The notes under the pieces are model-generated. The model did not search any database. It was not told where the DNA came from and saw only the letters and a list, made by a program, of their open reading frames with translations. Positions 24,550 to 30,940 of a DNA stretch of 34,145 nucleotides are shown piece after piece (the stretch's first letter is position 1; each line of letters opens with the position of its first letter). The position numbers were made by a program, and so were the translations under genes. The stretch spans positions 1 through 34,145 of the forward strand of contig CAKSYX010000019.1 in the NCBI GenBank assembly GCA_934525065.1, written 5' to 3'. Origin of the DNA: an uncultured Eubacteriales bacterium (GTDB lineage Bacteria; Bacillota; Clostridia; Oscillospirales; Acutalibacteraceae).

Positions 24550-25338
24550 TTAAATGCCGCTTCGGACAATTTCCCACATAGTGAGCGCGGCGGCGGCAGA
24601 AGCATTGAGCGACTCTGCACGGCCGTTCATGGGAATTGTGATTTTTTCGCAGACCGAAGCCGTTTTTTCGCTCACCCCGTTGCCCTCGTTGCCGATGACA
24701 GCAATCACATTTCCGCTCATGTCAGCCTGTGTGATGCTTTTCGCGCTGCTGTCCGGAGTGGTTGAATAGACCTTGAAGCCTTTTTCTCTGCACCTTTCGA
24801 GAAGAGAGAAAAGGCCGGCGGTTTTGAGCACCGGAAGGCGAAGCAACGAACCCATTGCCGCACGCTGCGCCTTGACGTTATAGATGTCGCAGCCGTTTTC
24901 AACAATGAGCGCTGTAATCCCGAGTGCTTCCGCGGTGCGGCTGACAGCACCAAGATTGGCAGGGTCCTGAACGTTTTCAAGCGCGATGAATTTTCCTTTT
25001 TTCAAAAGCATTTCCTCAGTTTTTTCTTCAAGAAAAGAGCAGACGCAGAAAAATCCCTGCGGCGTTTGAGTGTCCGCTAATTTTTGAGAAACAGGCTCCG
25101 AAACAAGAAACGAGCTTTGCGCCCGTTCACTTATAAAATCTACGTCCGCTCTGTGCTTTTCAAGGGCATTTTTCGTGTAAAAAAAGCTTTTGACCTCCAC
25201 ACCGGAAAGTGCAGCATCGCGACAAAGGCGAAGGCCTTCAAGGAAAAATTCCTTCTTTTCCCTTCGCGCTTTTGAGGAAGCGCAAAGGCGAACGGCATTT
25301 TTGATTTTTTCGTTTGAAACACTTTCAATGACGTGCAC
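24550..25338 (-). CDS. TrmH/SpoU-family rRNA 2'-O-methyltransferase
   Basis: A 262-residue SPOUT methyltransferase of the TrmH/RlmB type. The N-terminal substrate-binding domain includes KNAVRLCASSKARREKKEFF and FLEGLRLCRDA. The C-terminal knotted SPOUT domain has motif 1 ALENVQDPANLGAVSRTAEA, motif 2 AVIGNEGNGVS and motif 3 IPMNGRAESLNASAAAAL. The target is probably 23S rRNA, though a tRNA target cannot be excluded. It starts with GTG, with GGAGG about 10 bases upstream. The start lies only about 22 bases after the terminator of the infC operon. rplT-adjacent rRNA methyltransferases of this type are common in Firmicutes. Confidence 0.92.
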   Translation of the reverse strand: MHVIESVSNEKIKNAVRLCASSKARREKKEFFLEGLRLCRDAALSGVEVKSFFYTKNALEKHRADVDFISERAQSSFLVSEPVSQKLADTQTPQGFFCVCSFLEEKTEEMLLKKGKFIALENVQDPANLGAVSRTAEALGITALIVENGCDIYNVKAQRAAMGSLLRLPVLKTAGLFSLLERCREKGFKVYSTTPDSSAKSITQADMSGNVIAVIGNEGNGVSEKTASVCEKITIPMNGRAESLNASAAAALTMWEIVRSGI

Positions 25339-25360
25339 AGTCGCTTTCCTCCTTCAATTA

Positions 25361-25395
25361 AAAAGACAAATACGCCCGAGAGAATTTCTCGGACG
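25361..25395 (-). terminator. Terminator of infC-rpmI-rplT
   Basis: On the minus strand CGTCCGAGA pairs with TCTCGGGCG (9 bp with one G-T) around a 5-base loop. TATTTGTCTTTTT follows. It begins 11 bases after the rplT stop and ends about 22 bases before the start of the methyltransferase gene, leaving no room for a promoter between them. Confidence 0.88.
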
Positions 25396-25406
25396 CATAG
25401 CAGATT

Positions 25407-25760
25407 TTAAAGAGCAGCCTTTGCTTTTTCAACAAGGGCGGTGAAAGCGGCAGGATCGGCGATTGCGATCTCTGAAAGCATCTTTCTGTTAAGAGTGATG
25501 TCTGCTTTTTTGAGGCCGTTGATGAAGGTTGAATAGTTGGTTCCGTTAGCCTTGCAGGCGGCGGAAATTCTTGTGATCCAAAGGCGGCGGAAATCGCGCT
25601 TTTTCTGCTTCCTTCCGATGTATGCGTAGTTGCCGCTCTTCATAACAGCCTGCTTAGCTGTTTTGAAGAGGCTGTGCTTTGAGCCGTAATAGCCCTTTGC
25701 GAGCTTCAAAACTTTATTTCTTCTCTTGCGAGTCATCATTGCGCCTTTAATACGAGCCAT
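25407..25760 (-). CDS. rplT: 50S ribosomal protein L20
   Basis: A 117-residue L20, an early 50S assembly protein. The sequence is recognisable throughout: ARIKGAMMTRKRRNKVLKLA, GYYGSKHSLFKTAKQAVM, YAYIGRKQKKRDFRRLWI, TRISAACKANGTNYS and LNRKMLSEIAIADPAAF. In Firmicutes L20 represses its own operon through the infC leader, and the leader here fits that. The RBS GGAGGTACTTTATC precedes the ATG. Last gene of the operon. Confidence 0.98.
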   Translation of the reverse strand: MARIKGAMMTRKRRNKVLKLAKGYYGSKHSLFKTAKQAVMKSGNYAYIGRKQKKRDFRRLWITRISAACKANGTNYSTFINGLKKADITLNRKMLSEIAIADPAAFTALVEKAKAAL

Positions 25761-25825
25761 GATAAAGTACCTCCGTTATTATTGTTATAATTCTCTTTCT
25801 CAGAAGTTGACACTGTTGCGTTCAA

Positions 25826-26023
25826 TTATTTATAGGGAACAAGACGTTTGATCTGCTTCTGATTGGTAACGTCGGCAACTTCCGTTTTGCGCAGATTTCT
25901 CTTGCGCTTTGTGCTCTTTTTGTTAAGGATGTGAGATTTGTAGGCATGTGCACGGATCGGCTTTCCGTTCTTGGAGAGCTTAAAGCGCTTCTTTGCGCCG
26001 CTGTGAGTCTTGATCTTAGGCAT
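25826..26023 (-). CDS. rpmI: 50S ribosomal protein L35
   Basis: A 65-residue basic L35. It opens MPKIKTHSGAKKRFKLSKNG and continues RAHAYKSHILNKKSTKRKRN to the C-terminal QKQIKRLVPYK. Full length. It lies between infC (18 bases upstream) and rplT (65 bases downstream), with an AGGAGG RBS before the ATG. Confidence 0.98.
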   Translation of the reverse strand: MPKIKTHSGAKKRFKLSKNGKPIRAHAYKSHILNKKSTKRKRNLRKTEVADVTNQKQIKRLVPYK

Positions 26024-26041
26024 GAGTTTTTCCTCCTGTTA

Positions 26042-26560
26042 TTACTTTTTTGTTTTCGGTGCAAGGAACATCAGCATTGACCTTCCCTCAAGCTTAGCGG
26101 GTTTTTCAACCGAGCTGAACTCTGAGCAAGCCTCGGCAAATTCCGCCATTGTTGAAAGGCCGTTTTCGGGGTGAGCCATCTCACGGCCGCGGAAGCGGAT
26201 TGAAACTTTGACCTTGTTGCCGGCCTCAAGAAAGCGGCGGGCGTGGTTGGCCTTGGTTTCAAAGTCATGCGTGTCGATGTTCAAAGAGAGGCGAATCTCC
26301 TTGATTTCGATTATGCGCTGATTTTTTCTTGCTTCTTTTTCACGCTTTGTCTGTTCAAAGCGGTACTTTCCGTAGTCCATGATTTTGCAGACCGGGGGTT
26401 TGGCCTGGGGAGCGATCTTCACGAGATCAAGATTTCTTTCCTCGGCAATCTTCAGTGCCTCGGCGGCAGACATAATGCCAATAAGTTCACCGTCAGCCGC
26501 AACAACGCGAAGTTCCTTATCGCGGATTTCTTCATTGATCTGCATTTCTTTGATAGCGAT
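26042..26560 (-). CDS. infC: Translation initiation factor IF-3, probable AUC start
   Basis: IF-3, which keeps 30S subunits free and checks start-codon pairing. The N domain runs QINEEIRDKELRVVAADGEL, LIGIMSAAEALKIAEERNLD, KPPVCKIMDYGKYRFEQ. A basic linker and the C domain follow (IRLSLNIDTHDFETKANHA, GNKVKVSIRFRGREMAHPE, SMLMFLAPKTKK). The first ATG (26545) has no RBS nearby. GGAGGTG ends 8 bases before an in-frame ATC at 26560, which would give a 172-residue protein starting (M)AIKEMQINEEIRD. A stop lies two codons further upstream, so no other start fits. infC using AUU or AUC and thereby autoregulating is known in other bacteria. Here the start is inferred from RBS spacing. Confidence 0.93.
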   Translation of the reverse strand: MAIKEMQINEEIRDKELRVVAADGELIGIMSAAEALKIAEERNLDLVKIAPQAKPPVCKIMDYGKYRFEQTKREKEARKNQRIIEIKEIRLSLNIDTHDFETKANHARRFLEAGNKVKVSIRFRGREMAHPENGLSTMAEFAEACSEFSSVEKPAKLEGRSMLMFLAPKTKK

Positions 26561-26703
26561 AGTTCATGCACCTCCAAAAAATCTGATAAAACAAAAGCGT
26601 GAACAGAGCTATCCGTTCACGCAATACACTTCAAAACCAAGTCTATTGACCTTCAGAAACGAAATTCGGAAGGTGAGAACGAAACACTGCTCTTCTTTGT
26701 TGC
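26561..26703 (-). ncRNA. infC operon leader, probable L20-type autoregulatory leader
   Basis: About 140 bases lie between the predicted transcription start and the infC start. Read 5' to 3' on the minus strand, the leader has a hairpin CCTTC...GAAGG, a spacer, then a strong intrinsic terminator stem (26597-26622), then the infC RBS. Firmicutes infC-rpmI-rplT operons carry an L20 leader in which L20 binding favours termination. The position and layout match. I cannot verify the L20-binding consensus by eye. Confidence 0.6.
26585..26622 (-). terminator. Attenuator terminator in the infC leader
   Basis: On the minus strand an 8-bp perfect stem GCGTGAAC (26622-26615) pairs with GTTCACGC (26604-26597) around a 10-base loop and is followed by TTTTGTTTTATC. 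It ends about 10 bases before the GGAGG of infC and lies downstream of the operon promoter, so it can act only on this operon. Confidence 0.85.
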
Positions 26704-26710
26704 TGAGATA

Positions 26711-26739
26711 TAATACTACCATATTCTTGATTTGTCAAG
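26711..26739 (-). promoter_or_regulatory. Promoter of infC-rpmI-rplT
   Basis: On the minus strand: -35 TTGACA (26739-26734), a 17-base spacer and -10 TATTAT (26716-26711, five of six consensus). It lies 27 bases after the stop of the DUF4176 gene. I see no terminator between them, so the upstream locus may read through. Confidence 0.87.
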
Positions 26740-26765
26740 TGGTTTTTATACTTTTTTGAGAGAAG

Positions 26766-27059
26766 TTATGTTTCTTCTGTAGTTACGGTGATATCAGCCG
26801 CCAAATCCTCAATCATTTCAAGAAAGCGCAACCTTTCAGGATTATCGTAGCCCTTAAACACAACATCGTTGATATCTTCATGATTAAACAAAAAGTTGCT
26901 GTCTCCGCCAACAAATCCTTCCGGATACATTACACCGATATAATCATAAATCTTGTCAGGCTGAGAATCAAGCATTGGCTTGATTCCGGTAATCATAAGC
27001 TTTTTTGTTGCACCCTCAAGGAGCACAACGCTTCCGATCGGCAATAAATTCTGGTACAT
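26766..27059 (-). CDS. DUF4176 domain-containing protein (type VII secretion-associated)
   Basis: A 97-residue protein recognised as DUF4176: LLPIGSVVLLEGATKKLMIT (5-24), DKIYDYIGVMYPEGFVGGDS, FLFNHEDINDVVFKGYDNPE and a short helical end. From family knowledge, DUF4176 genes are found beside genes for type VIIb effectors (LXG proteins) and other T7SS loci in Firmicutes, where some are proposed to help target effectors. No signal peptide or membrane segment is seen, so it should be cytosolic. It starts 20 bases after the candidate secreted protein gene with AAAGGAG upstream, so the two are almost certainly co-expressed. An immunity function is possible but unsupported. Confidence 0.85.
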   Translation of the reverse strand: MYQNLLPIGSVVLLEGATKKLMITGIKPMLDSQPDKIYDYIGVMYPEGFVGGDSNFLFNHEDINDVVFKGYDNPERLRFLEMIEDLAADITVTTEET

Positions 27060-27079
27060 TTCAAATTTCTCCTTTTAAT

Positions 27080-28429
27080 TTAATAAGCAAATGAATTCCA
27101 TTTATTTCTGATCCACGACGCGGCCGATTTGGTGCCTTCCACAACCTTTTCTGCTCCGGTTTTAAGGCCGTTTGCAGCTTCATCGGCAATGATTTTTGCT
27201 GCGGCACATTCCGACGCGAGAAATCTAAGAACAGCGGGATTATTTTTGTCGGCGATATAATTCACAAGCGTTCCTCCGTTCTGCACAAAGTCGTCACACC
27301 GACCTTCAAGATTGTTTGCCCACTGCTCACCATCAATGTCAACAAGGCCAAAGGTCAATCCGTTCGCAACAGAGGAAAGTCCATCGCAGGCCGCTCTTGT
27401 TCCGATAGAACCTACGTCCCCACCATCGATCTTTCCGTCCCGAATGCACTCGCCGTATTTTTCATAGCCTCCCGCAAAGGTTGAAATGACAACATCTCCG
27501 ACGGCAATATATGCGCCGGCCCTTTTGGCTTTTGCTTTCATTGCCTTTGATGCTCCAAACTCGAGTTTTCCGGTAGCCAGAATCTGATTTATTCCTTCGG
27601 GTGTGACATACCTGAGTGTTTTCTTTCCAAACTCCGTTACAATATATGTATTCCCGATAACCTTAAGCCCGGAGCCCCAAAACTTCATAAGCTCGCTTCT
27701 TACTTTATATACGCTGCTTTCCGGATCGTCAAAAGCAGATTTAAGACCCATCCCGTCTTCTGCAAAGCCGAACAGATCACCTAATATTGAAATATACTGA
27801 ATCTTGTCTGCATACTTTGCGTAAAATCTGCCGGCCTCAATCGGTTTCATTCCTTTTTCGAAGTAGTTGTAAATACCCTTTTCAAGGGCTGCCGACTTAT
27901 CGACGAGGTTGAACCAATTGCCCCACGTTTCCGTTGGATTGTCTTTATCACCGGTAATAAGGCTAAAAATTGATGTAATATACGAAATAAGCGTTGATGA
28001 AATTTCTGCATCCCTGTCGTCGGAAAACTTATCTATTCCCTTAAAAATGCCTTGAAACTGCTTGAATAACTTCTTGATCAGCGAGTTGGCGTCCGGATCT
28101 TCGCCGCCGTCATCCGAGGCTGCCGCAGTATTATTCTTGCCGCTGTTAACACCTGCAGAACACAAACGGTTTTCGACCGCTTCATAGCACCTTGAAGCCT
28201 CCGAAAGCTTTTGACCGAGCGCGCTGAGTTTTGATGAACAGCCGGAAAGATTAGTTGAAACGGCACTCAAAGCTTTGTCAATTCCGGATTTTGACTTCAG
28301 ATTATAATTCATCCGACTTTTAATCGTGACCACCTGACTTGAATAGCTGTTCAGCGTTGCCGCAATGCGATCAAAATCGCCTTTGCCAAAATTTAACGAT
28401 GCGCCGTTGGCTGAAAACTCCTGCTTCAT
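27080..28429 (-). CDS. Putative type VII secretion substrate of unknown function
   Basis: A 449-residue protein that I do not recognise as a known domain family. Residues about 15-90 form two predicted amphipathic helices of WXG100/LXG type, rich in serine, alanine and leucine. The second ends in YEAVE (Y82-x3-E86), which fits the Y-x3-D/E export motif of type VII substrates. A disordered acidic linker follows (about 100-118, with DDGGEDPD). The rest is a mostly helical region with glycine-rich segments (about 300-400: DGGDVGSIGTRAACDG, GLTFGLVDIDGEQW). There is no Sec signal peptide. I cannot assign a toxin fold. The ATG at 28429 has AGGAGGAA just upstream. A DUF4176 gene follows and two kinases precede it. 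The T7SS assignment is an inference from N-terminal shape and context. Confidence 0.6.
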   Translation of the reverse strand: MKQEFSANGASLNFGKGDFDRIAATLNSYSSQVVTIKSRMNYNLKSKSGIDKALSAVSTNLSGCSSKLSALGQKLSEASRCYEAVENRLCSAGVNSGKNNTAAASDDGGEDPDANSLIKKLFKQFQGIFKGIDKFSDDRDAEISSTLISYITSIFSLITGDKDNPTETWGNWFNLVDKSAALEKGIYNYFEKGMKPIEAGRFYAKYADKIQYISILGDLFGFAEDGMGLKSAFDDPESSVYKVRSELMKFWGSGLKVIGNTYIVTEFGKKTLRYVTPEGINQILATGKLEFGASKAMKAKAKRAGAYIAVGDVVISTFAGGYEKYGECIRDGKIDGGDVGSIGTRAACDGLSSVANGLTFGLVDIDGEQWANNLEGRCDDFVQNGGTLVNYIADKNNPAVLRFLASECAAAKIIADEAANGLKTGAEKVVEGTKSAASWIRNKWNSFAY

Positions 28430-28453
28430 ACAATTCCTCCTCATTTGAATTTT

Positions 28454-28470
28454 ATGTCAGCGACATTATA
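28454..28470 (-). promoter_or_regulatory. Possible -10 element overlapping an inverted repeat
   Basis: In the 106-base gap between kinase 1 and the putative secreted protein, the minus strand has TATAAT (28470-28465). It overlaps a perfect 5-3-5 inverted repeat, ATGTC-AGC-GACAT (28454-28466). No good -35 is seen 16-18 bases upstream. It may be an activator-dependent or repressor-controlled promoter, or chance. The remainder of the gap holds a weak hairpin (ACGGAA/TTCCGT) with no T-run. Confidence 0.3.
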
Positions 28471-28535
28471 TCGGGACTTTGACTCATAGTTTCATATTCC
28501 TGACAAAATGCACATTTAACGGAACGGTATGCACA

Positions 28536-30731
28536 TCATTCCGTCCAGTTCACATTACCGTTTTCCTCTTCTGTCCAATTATGTTCACCGGTAGACGGCC
28601 GGGAAGAGTGTGATGATGCCTGTGTTGTTGAAGCAGCCACAGTTGACGGCGGTTCGGAGGATACCGGTTGAGTATATGACGGTTGAGCGGAAGTCGCAGT
28701 CGAGTAAGGCTCGGTTGACGGGTATGTTCTGGCGGCTGTTGACCTTTCCGTCTTTTGAACGCTGTCTCTCTTGGTCTTTTTTTCTGTTGTAGTGGTTGCC
28801 TGTGTTGTCTTTTCAGTCATTGGTTCAGTGCTCGTTTCAGTAGTAGTTTCAGTAGTAGTTTCAGCCGTTGTTGAAAGAATGTGGGTCGTTCTTCCGTTAA
28901 CTAAAGCCGCAATGATAATCGAAATAATCAAAATTACAGCAGCAGAAACCGCAATTACGATTATCTTTTTCTTTTCTCCTTCATTTTCTGTGACCTGAGC
29001 ATTTTTTCCGTTGCCGGACTCAGCCTTCCGCGTTTCATTCTCAAGCCGTTCCCTTTCCTTTTGCTCTTTTTTTAAGCGCTGCTTTTCCAAGCGTTCTTTC
29101 TTGATGCGTTCCTTTTCGAGACGCTCCTTTTCAAGGCGTTCCTTTTCAAGGCGTTCCTTTTCAAGACGCTCTTTTTCAAGACGTTCCTTTTCAAGACGCT
29201 CTTTTTCAAGACGCTCTTTTTCAAGGCGCTCTTTTTCAAGGTGCTCTTTTTCAAGACGCTCTTTTTTCAAACGTTCTTTTTCAAGACGCTCTTTTTCAAG
29301 ACGCTCTTTTTCAAGACGCTCTTTTTTCAAACGTTCTTTTTCAAGACGCTCCTTTTCAAGGCGTTCTTTTTCAAGGCACTCTTTTTCGAGACGTTCTTTT
29401 TCAAGACGTTCTTTTTCAAGACGCTCTTTTTCCAAACGTTCTTTTTCAAGACGTTCTTTTTCAAGACGTTCTTTTTCAAGACGTTCTTTTTCAAGACGCT
29501 CTTTTTCCAAACGTTCTTTTTCAAGACGTTCTTTTTCAAGACGCTCTTTTTCAAGACGTTCTTTTTCAAGACGTTCTTTTTCAAGACGTTCCTTTTTAAG
29601 CCGTTCTTCTTCCTTGCGCTTATGAATCAAATCAAGGTCATCAAAAAGGCCCAGCGTTTTCTCCTTCTGTTCGCCGTACGGATCAAACATTGAATCGGTT
29701 TTTTCGTTTGGTGTCTTTGCAGTGTCAATGTGTTGACCCTTGCTCGCAGCAGTAAAGAGGCTCCTTTGAACGTTTATTTTGTCCTTTCCGAGGAAAATGT
29801 CTTCACTGGCAGATGAATCGTAATAAACCGCCTGAAGATCCTCTTTCATTTGGGTCGGACTTGAATACCGCTTTGAAGAATCATAGGCGCAGGCTTTGAG
29901 AATGATCTCCGCAAGTCGGTCGGTTGCATTGACCGGAGGCGGAAGCTCCGCACCTCCCATCCTTTTTGCAAGTGCCTGCTCCCTTTCTCGGTAAGCGACC
30001 TTCGTCTTGTCCGTCGGCAAAAACGGAGTCCTATTGTTATTAAGGAAGCGATACAAAACAATTCCGAGTGAATAAATATCAATGTTTGTTCCGTATCTTT
30101 CTCCCTTGTAAACTTCAGGCGCCATATATGTATAGGTGCCTTTTTTTGAAAGGCCGCCCATCGTTTTTTCAATCGTTCGCGCAATTCCGAAATCGCCGAG
30201 TTTGTAATCGCCGTTTTCAGAAATAAAAATATTTTCAGGCTTTATGTCTCTGTGGACAATGTCATACTTTTGGCAAAGCTCCAAAGCACTGCAAATGTCA
30301 ATTCCGAGTTTGATTATATCCTTACGAAAAACATTGTGACTCTGGTAATACTCCAGTATGGGGGTCAGATATTCCATACGAATCAGAATATCCCATCCCA
30401 GACCGTCTGAATGCTCAACAACGCTGTGGTCCTCATAGCTGACAATGTTACTGTTGCCCTTAAGCTTCGCCATCAGCGCAATTTCATTGACGATTTCTCT
30501 GACAAAACCGTCAAGGTAATCTGAAACATCTTCATAGTCCATGCCCTCGGACATCAGACTTTTTATTTCAGACTCAGACTGGGGAATTTTGATGATCTTG
30601 AGCGCAGCGCGACCGATAAGGCCATAATCGTTGCGTTCAAGCTTATAGACCTTGCCGAAACTTCCTTCGCCGATTTTTTCCACTATGGTCCACGAGCCGA
30701 AAAACTTTTTTCCGATTATATTTTCTTCCAA
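28536..30731 (-). CDS. Transmembrane Ser/Thr protein kinase with ERLEK repeat rod (kinase 1)
   Basis: A 731-residue Hanks-type kinase. Kinase domain, residues 12 to about 290: glycine loop GEGSFGKV (21-28), catalytic K45, HRDIKPEN (160-167), DFG (180-182) and APE (204-206), so it should be active. A linker (about 300-375) is followed by 36 tandem pentapeptides of type ERLEK (about 376-555), then a helix, one membrane segment (about 588-610) and an extracellular Thr/Ser/Pro-rich tail ending in two NWTE motifs. No PASTA repeats. The start is TTG at 30731: GGTGA lies 5 bases upstream, and the protein then aligns residue for residue with kinase 2 from M1. The target is unknown. It is a tandem paralogue of kinase 2, followed by the secretion-like gene. 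Confidence 0.93.
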   Translation of the reverse strand: MEENIIGKKFFGSWTIVEKIGEGSFGKVYKLERNDYGLIGRAALKIIKIPQSESEIKSLMSEGMDYEDVSDYLDGFVREIVNEIALMAKLKGNSNIVSYEDHSVVEHSDGLGWDILIRMEYLTPILEYYQSHNVFRKDIIKLGIDICSALELCQKYDIVHRDIKPENIFISENGDYKLGDFGIARTIEKTMGGLSKKGTYTYMAPEVYKGERYGTNIDIYSLGIVLYRFLNNNRTPFLPTDKTKVAYREREQALAKRMGGAELPPPVNATDRLAEIILKACAYDSSKRYSSPTQMKEDLQAVYYDSSASEDIFLGKDKINVQRSLFTAASKGQHIDTAKTPNEKTDSMFDPYGEQKEKTLGLFDDLDLIHKRKEEERLKKERLEKERLEKERLEKERLEKERLEKERLEKERLEKERLEKERLEKERLEKERLEKERLEKERLEKERLEKECLEKERLEKERLEKERLKKERLEKERLEKERLEKERLKKERLEKEHLEKERLEKERLEKERLEKERLEKERLEKERLEKERLEKERLEKERIKKERLEKQRLKKEQKERERLENETRKAESGNGKNAQVTENEGEKKKIIVIAVSAAVILIISIIIAALVNGRTTHILSTTAETTTETTTETSTEPMTEKTTQATTTTEKKTKRDSVQKTERSTAARTYPSTEPYSTATSAQPSYTQPVSSEPPSTVAASTTQASSHSSRPSTGEHNWTEEENGNVNWTE
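29067..29606. repeat. Tandem 15-bp repeat encoding 36 pentapeptides
   Basis: This in-frame array of 36 units of 15 bases lies inside kinase 1. The plus-strand form is close to CTCTTTTTCAAGACG. Most units encode ERLEK. Variants are ERLKK, ECLEK, EHLEK, ERIKK and QRLKK. Synonymous third positions differ between units, with several blocks repeated at higher order (60-base periods). Copy-number changes would keep the reading frame and alter only the length of the rod. It is not a CRISPR: there are no spacers. Confidence 0.97.
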
Positions 30732-30800
30732 CGTTTTCACCACACTATAGTAAAGTACTAATTTTTGTCGTCTCTTATAGGAATACATGCCCGTATGCAA

Positions 30801-30829
30801 ACAATACCACAGATTTTTCCCGTATTCAA
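30801..30829 (-). promoter_or_regulatory. Possible promoter of kinase 1
   Basis: On the minus strand: TTGAAT (30829-30824), a 17-base spacer, and TATTGT (30806-30801) preceded by an extended TGG. It lies in the 209-base gap between the two kinase genes, about 70 bases before the TTG start of kinase 1. The match is moderate. The rest of the gap shows no terminator with a T-run. Confidence 0.35.
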
Positions 30830-30940
30830 CCCCGCCCTATGCTAAAAACAAAACCAGATGGCAAATTTCGGTTTTTCAAAAAATCCAGCATTGTAGGCAA
30901 AGTCGGAACATGGAACACCATTCAAGCATTATTTGTCAAC

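Noticed and set aside
25807..25812. TTGACA on the plus strand between rpmI and rplT
   Set aside because: No plus-strand gene follows and no -10 lies at the right distance. It is inside a minus-strand operon.
29067..29606. Regular short repeats that could be taken for a CRISPR array
   Set aside because: Units are contiguous 15-base coding repeats with no spacers, inside an intact kinase frame.
29011..29693. Long plus-strand open frames rich in SFSRR or FFFKT repeats opposite kinase 1
   Set aside because: They are the complement of the 15-base repeat array. An open 5-codon repeat stays open in several frames. No RBS, promoter or family match.
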